Below, piece by piece: positions 18,640 to 27,796 of a stretch of 64,000 nucleotides of DNA (position 1 is the stretch's first letter; every line of letters starts with the position of its first letter). The position numbers and the translations under genes were made by a program. The stretch is taken from contig NZ_JAGGKE010000003.1 in NCBI RefSeq assembly GCF_017873555.1, positions 62,001-126,000 of the forward strand. Direction: 5' to 3'. The DNA is from Halorubrum trapanicum. Lineage in GTDB: Archaea > Halobacteriota > Halobacteria > Halobacteriales > Haloferacaceae. The notes beneath the pieces were generated by a model, which was given only the letters and a program-made list of their open reading frames with translations, was not told the origin of the DNA and made no database searches.

Positions 18640-19407
18640 ATGCGAGAGACGTTAGCGGCGCTCGAAGCGGGCGAGATCGGCGTCGAGGAGGCGGAGTCGC
18701 GGCTCGCGGGCTACGCGACCACGGACGCGGGGCGGTTCGACGCCGCCCGCGAGCGACGGCGCGGGATCCCGGAGGCGATCCTCGCCGAGGGGAAGACGCC
18801 GGCGGAGGTCGCCGCGCTGGCGACGACCGCGCTCGAAACCACCGGCAGAGCGCTGGTGACGCGCGCGGACGAGGCGACCGCGGCGGCGGTCGCGTCTACG
18901 GTCGGCGACGGCGACGCGGACGCGACGGTCGACCGCGACGACCGGACGGGAACCGTCGTCGCGCACGCCGCCGACTTCGAGCCGCCGTCGCTCGACGCCG
19001 CGGTCGCGGTCGTGGCCGCCGGCACCGCGGACGCGCCCGTCGCCGGCGAGGCGGCGGTCGTCGCCCGCGAAATCGGGGCGACGGTCGACCGGGTCGACGA
19101 CGTGGGCGTCGCCAACCTCGACCGGATCTTAGACCAGGTCGATCGGGTTCGCGAGGCCGACGCCGTCGTCGTCGCGGCCGGTCGCGAGGGCGCGCTCCCG
19201 ACCGTCGTCGCCGGACTCGTCGACGCCCCCGTGATCGCGCTCCCCGTCTCGACCGGGTACGGCGTCGGCGGCGAGGGGGTCGCGGCCTTGGAGGGCGCCC
19301 TCCAGTCGTGTTCCGTGCTCACGACCGTCAACGTCGACGCCGGGTTCGTCGCCGGCGCGCAGGCCGGGCTGATCGCCCGCGCGGTCGACGCGGCGCGGGC
19401 CGAGTGA
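18640..19407 (+). CDS. larB: LarB-like nickel-pincer cofactor biosynthesis protein
   Basis: LarB carboxylates and hydrolyses nicotinic acid adenine dinucleotide to make the precursor of the nickel-pincer nucleotide cofactor used by LarA-type racemases. The 255-residue protein has a PurE-like domain: AVAVVAAGTADAPVAGEAA, GREGALPTVVAGLVDAPVIALPVSTGYG and LQSCSVLTTVNVDAGFVAG. Length matches the family. No larC, larE or larA is in the window, so the pathway is probably scattered. The start MRETLAALEAGEI is the usual N-terminus. Confidence 0.88.
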   Translation: MRETLAALEAGEIGVEEAESRLAGYATTDAGRFDAARERRRGIPEAILAEGKTPAEVAALATTALETTGRALVTRADEATAAAVASTVGDGDADATVDRDDRTGTVVAHAADFEPPSLDAAVAVVAAGTADAPVAGEAAVVAREIGATVDRVDDVGVANLDRILDQVDRVREADAVVVAAGREGALPTVVAGLVDAPVIALPVSTGYGVGGEGVAALEGALQSCSVLTTVNVDAGFVAGAQAGLIARAVDAARAE

Positions 19408-19541
19408 GCGGGTCGGTACTTCGTCGATCCGGCCGGAATTCGGATCCGGGCGACCGAGCGAACACCGGCAGCCGACGGGGTCGAAAAAGGGTATTTGTTC
19501 GTCGAGTCCGTATGGTAGTTGCCGACGTACGTCGGCATCAC

Positions 19542-19694
19542 ATGCCACGCTGTGACCACTGCGGGTCGCACGTCTCGGACCGCTTCGCTCGCGTCTTCGC
19601 GGACGAGCACGGCGACCTGAACGCGTGCCCGAAGTGCTCCGCGAACGCGGGCATCGCCGAGGTGTCTCGCGAGCGGACGCGAACCGGGGACTGA
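19542..19694 (+). CDS. Small zinc-ribbon protein
   Basis: A 50-residue protein, MPRCDHCGSHVSDRF...NACPKCSANAG, with two Cys-x-x-Cys pairs about 24 residues apart, expected to bind one zinc ion. It resembles a haloarchaeal family of unknown function. The frame is open further upstream, including a Met ten codons earlier, but the zinc knuckle normally begins directly after Met-Pro. A TATA-like AAAAAGGGTATTTG lies around 19484-19497. Function unknown. Confidence 0.75.
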   Translation: MPRCDHCGSHVSDRFARVFADEHGDLNACPKCSANAGIAEVSRERTRTGD

Positions 19695-19802
19695 CCGGTC
19701 GAACGCCGGCCGAAGACCGAGCGCACCGAGAGCGACGGCTCCGTCTGCCTCCGGTTCGGGCACATCCGCACACACTTTGCGCTCGCGCTCGCACGGCGTC
19801 CC

Positions 19803-20069
19803 GTGGCCGACCACCACGTGTACGTGATCGAGTGCGCCGACGGCACCCTCTACACCGGGTACACGACCGACGTCGAGCGCCGCGTCGCCGAACACGACGC
19901 CGGGGAGGGGGCGAAGTACACCCGCGGGCGGACGCCCGTCACCCTGCGCCACGTCGAGTCGTTCGACTCGAAGTCGGCCGCGATGTCGCGGGAGTACGCC
20001 ATCAAGTCGCTGTCGCGGGCGGAGAAGGAGCGGCTGATCGGCGAGGGCGACGGTATTGAGAGGGAGTGA
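19803..20069 (+). CDS. GIY-YIG nuclease-domain protein (UPF0213-like)
   Basis: An 88-residue single-domain protein. [18 protein letters not shown] carries the GIY-YIG motif variant (YVI...YTG), followed by Arg and the ...[17 protein letters not shown] helix with the catalytic Glu/Lys region. Stand-alone members of this size (YhbQ/UPF0213) are probable DNA or nucleic-acid endonucleases of unclear role. The start is a GTG at 19803. Downstream it is convergent with hisG. Confidence 0.85.
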   Translation: MADHHVYVIECADGTLYTGYTTDVERRVAEHDAGEGAKYTRGRTPVTLRHVESFDSKSAAMSREYAIKSLSRAEKERLIGEGDGIERE

Positions 20070-20084
20070 CCGCCTCGCGCCGCC

Positions 20085-20975
20085 TCACTCCACGAGCCGT
20101 TCGATCTCGGTGACGAGGATGCCGGTCGCGCCGACGGCCCGAAGCTCCGAGATGGTCTCGAACACGTCGCGCTCGTCGACGACCGCGTGGACCGCCACCA
20201 TCCCGTTGCCGTTCTCGTCGGCCTCCACGTCCATCACGGTCGGGCCGCCCAGCCCGGGGATCACTTCCTTCACCTCGTCGAGCCGGTCTTTCGGGGCGTT
20301 CATCATCAGGTAACGCCGGCCGTCCGCCGCGAGCACGGACTCGAAGGCGGTCACGACCTGCTCGACCTTCGCGTCGTCGACCACGTCCGGGCGGGCGAAC
20401 AGTCGGACGGAGGAGTCGAGCACGTCGTCGATCACCGCCAGCCGGTTGACCTTCAGCGTCGTCCCCGTGGAGGTGATGTCGACGATGGCGTCGGCCATGT
20501 CGACGTGGGGGGTCAGCTCCGTCGCGCCCGTCACGGTGACCACGTCGGCGTCGACGCCCACGCGGTCGAGGTACGCGCGGGTGACGTTCGGGAACTCCGT
20601 TGCGACCGTCCTGTCAGCCAGATCCTCGACGGCCGACACGTCGCCGTCCTCGGGGGCCGCGAGGACGAGCCGACAGGAGCCGTACCCCAGGTCGAGCAGG
20701 TCGACGAGGTCGCCCTCGGCCGCCGCGGCCGCGTCGTCGACGACGCCGCCCGACTCGGCCGCCTGGTCGAGACCGGTGACGCCGAGGTCGGCCGCGCCGT
20801 CGCGGACGTACTCGGGGATGTCGGCCGCCCGCGCGAACAGCACCGTCACGTCCTCGTCGACGGTGTCGGCGTACAGCTGGCGGTCGGCGGTCTCCTCGAC
20901 GTGGAGTCCCGCGCGCTCGAGGAGCGAGAGCGTCGGCTCGTGTAGGCGGCCCTTGTTGGGGACGGCGATGCGCAT
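20085..20975 (-). CDS. hisG: ATP phosphoribosyltransferase (long form)
   Basis: First step of histidine synthesis, condensing ATP with [27 protein letters not shown] is the diagnostic N-terminus and fixes the start at 20975, although the frame is open for 145 more codons. The catalytic core includes [20 protein letters not shown] and [16 protein letters not shown]-terminal ACT-like regulatory domain ([26 protein letters not shown]) marks the long form, normally feedback-inhibited by histidine. The product is 296 residues. No other his gene is nearby. Confidence 0.95.
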   Translation of the reverse strand: MRIAVPNKGRLHEPTLSLLERAGLHVEETADRQLYADTVDEDVTVLFARAADIPEYVRDGAADLGVTGLDQAAESGGVVDDAAAAAEGDLVDLLDLGYGSCRLVLAAPEDGDVSAVEDLADRTVATEFPNVTRAYLDRVGVDADVVTVTGATELTPHVDMADAIVDITSTGTTLKVNRLAVIDDVLDSSVRLFARPDVVDDAKVEQVVTAFESVLAADGRRYLMMNAPKDRLDEVKEVIPGLGGPTVMDVEADENGNGMVAVHAVVDERDVFETISELRAVGATGILVTEIERLVE

Positions 20976-21035
20976 ACCCGTAGCGTCGCGGGGACAGGGG
21001 GAAACGTTTTCGTCCTCGGTGCTCCGCCCGTACGC

Positions 21036-21398
21036 ATGGACGAGGAAACGGGAGCAGCCCTCCTCTCGCTCGCTATCGGCGTCCCGATCGCCGGCGCTCT
21101 CCTCCTGTCCGGCACCGTCTCCGGCGCGGTCCTCACCGGACTCATCGTCGGCACGATCGCGGTGTCGTTCGTCCTCGCCGATCGGATCGACGACGAGGAA
21201 GACGAGACCGCGACCGACGCCGAACCGGACCCGCTGGAGTCGCTTCGAGACCGCTACGCGCGCGGCGAGCTGACGGAAGACGAGTTCGAGCGCCGCGTCG
21301 AGCGACTCCTCGAAACCGAGGACCGGTCCGCGGCCCGCGACCACCTCCTGGACGAGCGCGACGACGCGGTCGAGACGGAACCGGTCCGCGAGCGCTGA
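21036..21398 (+). CDS. Membrane protein with C-terminal SHOCT domain
   Basis: A 120-residue protein. Two hydrophobic segments (about 8-26 and 28-48) are followed by an acidic linker and a SHOCT motif ([29 protein letters not shown]), a short helical module often at the ends of membrane proteins. The biochemical role of such haloarchaeal proteins is not known. It is divergent from hisG with 60 bases between them. Confidence 0.8.
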   Translation: MDEETGAALLSLAIGVPIAGALLLSGTVSGAVLTGLIVGTIAVSFVLADRIDDEEDETATDAEPDPLESLRDRYARGELTEDEFERRVERLLETEDRSAARDHLLDERDDAVETEPVRER

Positions 21399-21461
21399 CG
21401 CGGGGAACACGGTCGGCTCACACGACCCCGGACAACAGCGCTCGGTGGTGGGCTATCCGGG

Positions 21462-21899
21462 TCACACGCCTCGGTCCCGGAACCGACGAACGTCGACCTC
21501 GACGGGCAGTTCGTCGAAGTCGTCGTCCGCACCGGCGACGAGCGTCGCGTCCCGCTCGCTCGCGAGCGCGACGGCGTACGCGTCGGCGAGCGAGATGCTC
21601 CCGTGGGCCTTCACCTCGGCCGCCAGCCGCCAGTCGGCCGACTCAATCTCCAGCCCTCGCCGCTCAAGCGCGCGGAGGTCCCGATCGGCCTCCCGAAGCG
21701 AGGCGTCCGTCGGGGCGTCGTCGATCCCCTCGAACCGCGAGACGAGGTAGAACGCCTCGCCGGCGTTCGTCTCGGCGAGCGAGCCCGCTGACTCGCCGGC
21801 GAACACCTCGTCGAGGAGCCGGGCGACCGCCTCGTGACCGGGTTCCCCGTAGAGGTAGGCGACGACGGCCTCGGTGTCGAAGACGTAGCCGCCGCTCAT
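21462..21899 (-). CDS. VapC-type PIN-domain toxin
   Basis: A 145-residue PIN-domain ribonuclease. Conserved acids: Asp in YVFDTEAVVAYL, Glu in SLAETNAGEAFY, Asp in ISLADAYAVALA, and the last Asp region in LVAGADDDFDEL. VapC toxins cleave tRNA or rRNA. The start overlaps the stop of the AbrB-type gene by four bases, the usual antitoxin-first order. Length and motif order match the family. Confidence 0.9.
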   Translation of the reverse strand: MSGGYVFDTEAVVAYLYGEPGHEAVARLLDEVFAGESAGSLAETNAGEAFYLVSRFEGIDDAPTDASLREADRDLRALERRGLEIESADWRLAAEVKAHGSISLADAYAVALASERDATLVAGADDDFDELPVEVDVRRFRDRGV

Positions 21900-22192
21900 T
21901 CGTCCTCGGAGGGGCGAAGCCGGTCGGTCCGCTCCGCTTCCCGACGCTTCTCCTCGGCTTTCAACTCGCGAACCCGTTCCAACGCCTCCCCGCGCTCGTG
22001 CCCCTCGGCGTGGATCCCGTGGAGTTCGTCCGGCGAGGGGACCGGCTCGACGACGATCCGCCCCTCCGCCTCGTAGATGAACACCTCGCCGGGCGTCTCG
22101 ATCCCGAACTTCTCGCGAAGCCCCTTCGGGATCGTGGCCTGTCCCTTCTGCGAGACGCGTACTACCGTTGGTTCGTTTGTACTACTCGCCAT
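21896..22192 (-). CDS. AbrB/SpoVT-fold antitoxin (VapB-type)
   Basis: A 98-residue protein with an N-terminal swapped-hairpin AbrB domain (VVRVSQKGQATIPKGLREKFGIETPGEVFIYE) for DNA binding, and a charged C-terminal helix likely to wrap the toxin. The start MASSTNEPTVVRV at 22192 is chosen over a non-standard start 13 codons upstream because the domain begins directly after it. It is translationally coupled to the PIN toxin and probably autoregulates. Confidence 0.88.
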   Translation of the reverse strand: MASSTNEPTVVRVSQKGQATIPKGLREKFGIETPGEVFIYEAEGRIVVEPVPSPDELHGIHAEGHERGEALERVRELKAEEKRREAERTDRLRPSEDE

Positions 22193-22259
22193 TCTTAGTT
22201 GTACCTGAAATTTCTGTATTACTAAATCCACCGCCGAACGAGCGGCGTGGCTCTCTCGT

Positions 22260-22664
22260 TCAGCGACCGGCGCCCTCTCCTCCGGGGGCGTCGAATCTCC
22301 TTTTAACCACCCAGTACGCGACGGGGAGACAGCAGGCGAACGCGACCGGCCACGTGGTCAACTGCGAGACCGGATCGGGCGGGGAGACGAGGCCCCCGGC
22401 GACCAGTCCACCGAGACCGGCGAGGACGACGACGGCGGTGGCTCGCTCCAACCGAGACGGCGGGTACTCGCGAGGGCGTCCGCGACGCCACCAGAGGAGA
22501 TAGTAGAACAGCACAATTCCCGAGAGCGGCGCGAAGACGCCCCAAACGGCCGGATGATCGCTTCCGCGAGCGTGCGCGTCGGAGTTGACCCAGACGCCGG
22601 ACGCGAGCCAGACGAACAGAACGAGGGCGGCACCGAACGCGACGGCGGGTGTGAGGAGGGACAC
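22260..22664 (-). CDS. Four-segment membrane protein of unknown function
   Basis: About 134 residues from a GTG at 22664 (VSLLTPAVAFGAALVLFVWLA). Hydrophobic segments lie at roughly 5-22, 38-58, 75-95 and 102-120, separated by short polar loops (WWRRGRPREYPPSRLERA). The frame is open 39 codons further upstream, but that part is Arg-rich and unlike a leader. No family recognised. It lies between the VapBC pair and uvrB. Confidence 0.6.
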   Translation of the reverse strand: MSLLTPAVAFGAALVLFVWLASGVWVNSDAHARGSDHPAVWGVFAPLSGIVLFYYLLWWRRGRPREYPPSRLERATAVVVLAGLGGLVAGGLVSPPDPVSQLTTWPVAFACCLPVAYWVVKRRFDAPGGEGAGR

Positions 22665-22792
22665 GGGTGGGCGTTCAGCCCGATCCGTAATCGGTCTTCC
22701 CCCGAGCGGAACCGTCCCCGCGGGACCGGTTTCGTCGCCGCCACTTGCGCGGCCGCGCCGCTCAAGTGTCTCGCCGCCCAACGACGCGTATC

Positions 22793-24847
22793 GTGAGCGA
22801 CGCCGACTCCCCCCTCTCCGAGGACCGCCCGACCGTCGACCGCCCCCTCCGCGTCGACGCCCCGTTCGAGCCGGCGGGCGACCAGCCGGAGGCGATCGAA
22901 GGGCTGGTCGAGGGGTTCGAGTCGGGCGCGAAAAAGCAGACGCTGCTCGGCGTGACGGGCTCCGGGAAGACGAACACCGTCTCGTGGGTCGCCGAGGAGT
23001 TAGACCAGCCGACCCTCGTGCTCGCCCACAACAAGACGCTCGCGGCCCAGCTGTACGAGGAGTTCCGCGAGCTGTTCCCGGACAACGCCGTCGAGTACTT
23101 CGTCTCGTACTACGACTACTACCAGCCGGAGGCGTACGTCGAGCAGACGGACACGTTCATCGACAAGGAGATGTCGATAAACGAGGAGATCGACCGCCTG
23201 CGCCACTCCGCGACGCGCTCGCTGCTCACCCGCGACGACGTGATCGTCGTCGCCTCCGTCTCGGCCATCTACGGGCTGGGCGACCCGCAGAACTACCGCG
23301 ACATGGCCCTGCGATTGGAGGTCGGCGAGGAGATCGGTCGCGAGGAGCTGCTCGCCCGGCTCGTCGACCTGAACTACGAGCGCAACGACGTGGACTTCAC
23401 GCAGGGCACGTTTCGGGTGCGCGGCGACACTGTCGAGATCTATCCGATGTACGGGCGGTACGCGGTCAGAGTTGAGCTGTGGGGCGACGAGATCGATCGG
23501 ATGATCAAGGTCGACCCGATGCACGGCGAGGTCGTCTCGGAGGAGCCGGCGGTCATGCTCCACCCCGCCGAGCACTACTCGATCCCGGACGATCAGCTCG
23601 AACAGGCGGTCGCGGAGATCGAGGACCTGATGGAAAAGCGGGTCAGCTACTTCGAGCGGCAGGGCGACCTCGTGGCGGCCCAGCGCATCGAGGAGCGCAC
23701 CACCTTCGACCTGGAGATGCTCCGCGAGGCGGGCTACTGCTCCGGGATCGAGAACTACTCGGTCCACATGGACGACCGCGAGTCCGGCGACGCCCCCTAC
23801 ACCCTGCTCGACTACTTCCCCGACGACTTCCTCACCGTGGTCGACGAGTCCCACCAGACGATCCCCCAGATCAAAGGCCAGTACGAGGGCGACAAGTCGC
23901 GGAAGGACTCGCTGGTCGAGAACGGGTTCCGGCTCCCGACCGCCTACGACAACCGCCCGCTCACCTTCGAGGAGTTCGAGGAGAAGACGGACCGAACCCT
24001 CTACGTCTCGGCGACGCCGAGCGACTACGAGCGCGAGACCTCCGACCGGATCGTCGAGCAGATCGTCCGCCCGACGCACCTCGTCGACCCGAAAGTGGAG
24101 GTGACGGGGGCGACGGGACAGGTCGACGACCTCCTCGAACGCGTCGACGAGCGGATCGAGCGCGACGAGCGCGTGCTCGTCACCACGCTCACCAAGCGGA
24201 TGGCCGAGGACCTCACCGAGTACCTCGAGGAGGCCGGCGTCGACGTGGCGTACATGCACGACGAGACGGACACCCTCGAACGCCACGAGATCATCCGCGA
24301 CCTCCGGCTGGGCAACATCGACGTGCTCGTCGGCATCAACCTGCTCCGGGAGGGACTCGACATCCCGGAGGTGAGCCTCGTCGCCATCCTCGACGCCGAC
24401 CAGGAGGGGTTCCTCCGCTCCACCACGACGCTCGTCCAGACGATGGGGCGGGCCGCCCGCAACGTCAACGGCGAGGTCGTCCTCTACGCCGACGAGGTGA
24501 CCGACTCGATGGAAGAAGCCATCGAGGAGACCCAGCGCCGCCGCGAGATCCAACTGGAGTACAACGAAGAGCACGGTTACGAGGCGACCACCATCGACAA
24601 GCCGGTCAGCGAGACGAACCTCCCCGGCTCGAAGACGGACACCTCGAACGTGAGCGTCGGCGACGTGGAGAGCGCCGAGGAGGCGAAAGCGCAGATCGAG
24701 GCGCTCGAAGACCGGATGGACGAGGCCGCGAGCAACCTGGAGTTCGAGCTGGCGGCCGACATCCGCGACCGGATCGCGGAGCTGCGGCGTGCCTTCGAGC
24801 TCGACGCGGGCGACGAGGGCGTCCCGGCGCCGGCGATGGACGAGTAA
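22793..24847 (+). CDS. uvrB: Excinuclease ABC subunit B
   Basis: Damage-verifying helicase-like subunit of bacterial-type nucleotide excision repair, which haloarchaea possess. The 684-residue protein has Walker [15 protein letters not shown], the beta-hairpin region [24 protein letters not shown]-like [11 protein letters not shown], motif [14 protein letters not shown] and a C-terminal UVR domain that binds UvrC. The GTG start at 22793 ([19 protein letters not shown]) is preferred; an upstream start is open but Arg-rich. uvrA and uvrC are not in this window. Confidence 0.96.
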   Translation: MSDADSPLSEDRPTVDRPLRVDAPFEPAGDQPEAIEGLVEGFESGAKKQTLLGVTGSGKTNTVSWVAEELDQPTLVLAHNKTLAAQLYEEFRELFPDNAVEYFVSYYDYYQPEAYVEQTDTFIDKEMSINEEIDRLRHSATRSLLTRDDVIVVASVSAIYGLGDPQNYRDMALRLEVGEEIGREELLARLVDLNYERNDVDFTQGTFRVRGDTVEIYPMYGRYAVRVELWGDEIDRMIKVDPMHGEVVSEEPAVMLHPAEHYSIPDDQLEQAVAEIEDLMEKRVSYFERQGDLVAAQRIEERTTFDLEMLREAGYCSGIENYSVHMDDRESGDAPYTLLDYFPDDFLTVVDESHQTIPQIKGQYEGDKSRKDSLVENGFRLPTAYDNRPLTFEEFEEKTDRTLYVSATPSDYERETSDRIVEQIVRPTHLVDPKVEVTGATGQVDDLLERVDERIERDERVLVTTLTKRMAEDLTEYLEEAGVDVAYMHDETDTLERHEIIRDLRLGNIDVLVGINLLREGLDIPEVSLVAILDADQEGFLRSTTTLVQTMGRAARNVNGEVVLYADEVTDSMEEAIEETQRRREIQLEYNEEHGYEATTIDKPVSETNLPGSKTDTSNVSVGDVESAEEAKAQIEALEDRMDEAASNLEFELAADIRDRIAELRRAFELDAGDEGVPAPAMDE

Positions 24848-24987
24848 CGGTCGAAATCGGCCGCACGAGCGGGCGTTCGAGACATATCTGGCCGACGCTC
24901 CCCCACGTCGCCCCGACCCCGATCCGATTCTCAGTCCGCGTCACTGTGGGGGCGGGGTTTTTACCTCGCTGCGTCACAGTCGGGCAC

Positions 24988-25518
24988 ATGTATCGTCGCG
25001 CGGTCGTCGCCGGCGCACTCTCCCTCGCTACTGCCGGGTGCGTCGATCGCCTCCACGACGTCGCCGCCTCGACCCCCCGCGACCTCGGCGTGCGGAGCCG
25101 GTACGTCGACGGCAACCCGATGGTCGACAGCCGCAGCGTCCTCGCCCGGCCCGAGGAGCTGTTGACGCACGCGGCCTCGTTCCGGTCCGCCTCGGCGGTT
25201 CGGGGCGTCCTCAAGCCCGACGCGACCGAGTCGCAGGAGTTCGTCGAGCGCACGGAGTTCGTCGGCGACGGCGGCGACGCGATCCTCGTGATCGCCCAGC
25301 GGCTCACGGTGCCCGAGGCCAAACTCCGACTCGGCGGGATCAGCCGCACGGGCGATCACTCTCTCCGGATCGCCGTCGACCAGGGCGGCGTCCGCGGTGA
25401 GGTCGAGACCGAGGATCCGGTCGTCAAGACGCTTCTGATACGACTCATCGACGAGCGCGGGCCGCCGGAGCGGGTGATCGTCTCCATCGGCGACGAGCGC
25501 GCCGGCGTCACGGTGTGA
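24988..25518 (+). CDS. Putative lipoprotein of unknown function
   Basis: A 176-residue protein beginning MYRRAVVAGALSLATAGC. The Arg-Arg pair and lipobox LATAGC suggest export and lipid anchoring at Cys18. The mature part is a soluble domain with no recognised family; it contains AILVIAQRLTVPEAKLRLGGISRTG and ends VIVSIGDERAGVTV. It stands alone between uvrB and a membrane-protein gene. Confidence 0.75.
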   Translation: MYRRAVVAGALSLATAGCVDRLHDVAASTPRDLGVRSRYVDGNPMVDSRSVLARPEELLTHAASFRSASAVRGVLKPDATESQEFVERTEFVGDGGDAILVIAQRLTVPEAKLRLGGISRTGDHSLRIAVDQGGVRGEVETEDPVVKTLLIRLIDERGPPERVIVSIGDERAGVTV

Positions 25519-25607
25519 CGGGCGGGGCTTCTCCAGCGCGTCGAGCGCGACCCCGGACGCGGCTCCGTCCCGCGATCGTTTTGTGGTCGGAACGCGTCTG
25601 ACCGTCC

Positions 25608-26198
25608 ATGTCACTCCGCAGTCGCCTCCTCGGATCGGCCCTCCTCGTCGCCGCTGTGGCCGTGTTCGCGGCTACCGTTTCCGTCGCGCCCACGGTTCCT
25701 CCCGAATCGGCGACCGACTCCGTATCGCTCATCGCCCCAACGCCGTACTCCTTCATCGCCACGCCGCCCCTCCTCGCGGTCGGGTCGGTGCTTCTGGTCG
25801 GCGGCGTCGCCGCGCTCGCGGGCGTCGACCTCTCGGCGCGCGCGACGCTTCTCGCACCCGTCTTCGGCGGGATGGCCGCCTTCGCGGTCGTCGCCGGCGC
25901 CCTCGCCGCGCCCGCGGCGGTCCTCCCCGCGCTCGTCGACCCGGAGACGCTCTCGGCCGCGATCACCGGGCGGCGCGGCGAGATTGCGCTCGGTACCGTC
26001 GCCGGGGCGACGGTCGCGCCGGTCGTCCGCGCGACCACCACGGAGGACACCGCCGCCCTCCTCGTCGGGTCGGTCCTGCTGCTCGCGGCGCTCGCGGCGG
26101 GGGCGTCCGACCCCCTCTCGCTGGTCGGCGGCGGCGTCGGCGGCGCGGTCGCCGTCGCGCTCCTCTGGGCGGTCGACCCCGAGCGCTGGCGGCCGTGA
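25608..26198 (+). CDS. Polytopic membrane protein of unknown function
   Basis: A 196-residue Ala/Gly/Val-rich protein with about six hydrophobic segments, the first possibly a signal anchor (SRLLGSALLVAAVAVFAATVSV). It ends ...GGAVAVALLWAVDPERWRP. A diverged duplicate of this C-terminus occurs at 29593-29664, next to the SPFH gene, so the two genes were once convergent neighbours before the ribonucleotide reductase cassette arrived. No functional motif is seen. Confidence 0.7.
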   Translation: MSLRSRLLGSALLVAAVAVFAATVSVAPTVPPESATDSVSLIAPTPYSFIATPPLLAVGSVLLVGGVAALAGVDLSARATLLAPVFGGMAAFAVVAGALAAPAAVLPALVDPETLSAAITGRRGEIALGTVAGATVAPVVRATTTEDTAALLVGSVLLLAALAAGASDPLSLVGGGVGGAVAVALLWAVDPERWRP

Positions 26199-26430
26199 GC
26201 CGGGGCTGCCCTCGCTCGCCTCCCGCCGCGTCGACCGCGCTGCCAGCCGATCGGTCGCCCGGCCGCTCGCGTTCGGTCTCCAGCTCGCTGTCGCGGTCGG
26301 CCTCGCGCGTCGCCGCCTCCTGCTCGGCGAGGTCGACGTTGTCCGGGTCTCACGTTTCGTCGGTCTCTCGCTCGCGCCCGGCTCCTGGTTCGCGCTTCTC
26401 GCCGAACTGCTCGGCGACGCCCTCGTAACT
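26199..26430 (-). pseudogene. Fragment of the SPFH/band 7 gene 3' end
   Basis: On the minus strand one frame reads NVDLAEQEAATREADRD then SELETERERPGD, closely matching the C-terminal tail of the intact SPFH protein encoded at 29672-30901. A TGA interrupts it after ETDET and no upstream gene body remains. It lies directly behind the membrane-protein stop. This is a decayed copy of a neighbour's 3' end flanking the ribonucleotide reductase genes on the left. Confidence 0.8.
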
Positions 26431-26598
26431 GGACTAGCGTGGGGCTTGACGCCGCCAGTTGGGCACCGTAGCGACCACCCGTAACCGGGGATCACCGCTC
26501 AGTCCCCGTCTCGGCACCGCCCGTTCGTGGATCGGAGGAGCGGCTCCGCTCCCCTCTTATGAAAGTTAACTTGTTGTACTACAATTTCGTTGGTAATG

Positions 26599-26607
26599 CT
26601 TATACCA
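26599..26607 (+). promoter_or_regulatory. TATA box of the ribonucleotide reductase genes
   Basis: GCTTATACC within an AT-rich stretch (26570-26610). It predicts a transcript start near 26630 and a leader of about 135 bases before nrdB, unusually long for this genome. Confidence 0.5.
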
Positions 26608-26629
26608 GTGGAGTCTGTGTGGTCCGATA

Positions 26630-26765
26630 CGGTTCACACGGCTACCCGCAGGTTACGCTGTAAGACCGTCTCCCGAGCGACACGACTGCGGTCGGACTCA
26701 CCGGACTGATGTAGACAGTGGCAGCGGCAACCCAACGCAATCGGTCACGTTTGAGATGGCCAACG
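26630..26765 (+). other. Long, potentially structured leader of the nrdB-nrdA mRNA
   Basis: About 135 untranslated bases. Possible stems: GTGTG/CACAC around 26631-26660 and GACCG/CGGTC around 26665-26695. A segment near 26640-26667 (CTACCCGCAGGTTACGC then TGTAAG) loosely recalls the CCCGCAAC...GTAA core of cobalamin riboswitches. That resemblance is weak and such riboswitches are not established in haloarchaea. It is recorded as a leader with structure potential only. Confidence 0.3.
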
Positions 26766-27794
26766 ATGAGTGAACGCGAAAACGCAAACACGAACGCCGG
26801 TACAGGCACGGAGACAGAGACGGACATCTTCTCGGAGCGAACACAGCTGAAACCCTACGAGTACAGCGAGTTCCTCGACTACGTCGAGGCGATCCGGAAC
26901 AGCTACTGGGTACACACGGAGTTCAATTTCGACGGCGACGTCCAAGACTTCAAGGTCAACACGACTCCCGCCGAGCAGACCGTTATCAAGCGGACGATGT
27001 TGGCTATCGCGCAGATCGAGGTGCAGGTGAAGACGTTCTGGTCGGACATCTACGAGGAGATGCCCAAAGCCGAGGTCGGGAACGTGGGGATGACCTTCGC
27101 GGAAAGCGAGGTGCGGCACATGGACGCCTACAGTCACCTCCTCGACGTCTTAGGAATCACGGACGACTTCGAGCAGGTGACTGCGGAGCCGGCGATGAAA
27201 AAGCGGATCGAGTACCTCGACGAGTATCTGGAGAAGAGCGAGAGCGACGACGAACGAGAGTACGTGATGAGCATCCTGCTGTTCAGTACGTTCGTCGAAC
27301 ACGTCTCGCTGTTCAGCCAGTTCCTCATCATGACGAGCTTCGACAAGCACGAAAAGAAGTTCACGGGGATAGCGAACGCCGTCGAAGCGACCAGCAAAGA
27401 GGAGCAGATTCACGGGCTGTTCGGAGTCGAGTTGGTGGAGACGATCAGCGAGGAGTACCCGGACCTCTTCGACGAGGAGTTCGAGGAAGACGTCCAAGAA
27501 GCGTGTCAGCAGGCCTACGAGGCAGAGACGGAGATTCTGGACTGGATATTCGGTGACGGCGAGCTGGCGTTCCTTCCCAGGGCGCACGTCGACGCGTTCC
27601 TGCGGGACCGGTTCAATCAGAGCCTCGAAAACGTCGGCGTGGAACCGATATTCGAGACGGACGACGACCTGCTCGAGGAGACGCGCTGGTTCGACGAGGA
27701 CATCATGATGACGAAGGATAACGACTTCTTCAGCAAGCGGTCGACCACGTACAACAAACACACGCAGAGCGTTACCGCCGAGGACATGTTCTAA
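26766..27794 (+). CDS. nrdB: Class I ribonucleotide reductase small subunit (NrdB-like)
   Basis: Generates the radical for reduction of ribonucleotides to deoxyribonucleotides. The 342-residue ferritin-like protein has the carboxylate/His metal ligands Glu85, Glu115, His118 (ESEVRHMDAY), Glu in FVEHVSLF, and Glu/His in SKEEQIHG. Tyr122 occupies the tyrosyl-radical position (H-M-D-A-Y). The C-terminus is the flexible tail that docks in NrdA. An ATG at 26766 (MSERENANTN) is chosen because upstream codons are leader-like. It is two bases before nrdA. Codon use (AGC, AGA, fewer GC-ending choices) differs from neighbours, suggesting transfer. Confidence 0.92.
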   Translation: MSERENANTNAGTGTETETDIFSERTQLKPYEYSEFLDYVEAIRNSYWVHTEFNFDGDVQDFKVNTTPAEQTVIKRTMLAIAQIEVQVKTFWSDIYEEMPKAEVGNVGMTFAESEVRHMDAYSHLLDVLGITDDFEQVTAEPAMKKRIEYLDEYLEKSESDDEREYVMSILLFSTFVEHVSLFSQFLIMTSFDKHEKKFTGIANAVEATSKEEQIHGLFGVELVETISEEYPDLFDEEFEEDVQEACQQAYEAETEILDWIFGDGELAFLPRAHVDAFLRDRFNQSLENVGVEPIFETDDDLLEETRWFDEDIMMTKDNDFFSKRSTTYNKHTQSVTAEDMF

Positions 27795-27796
27795 CG

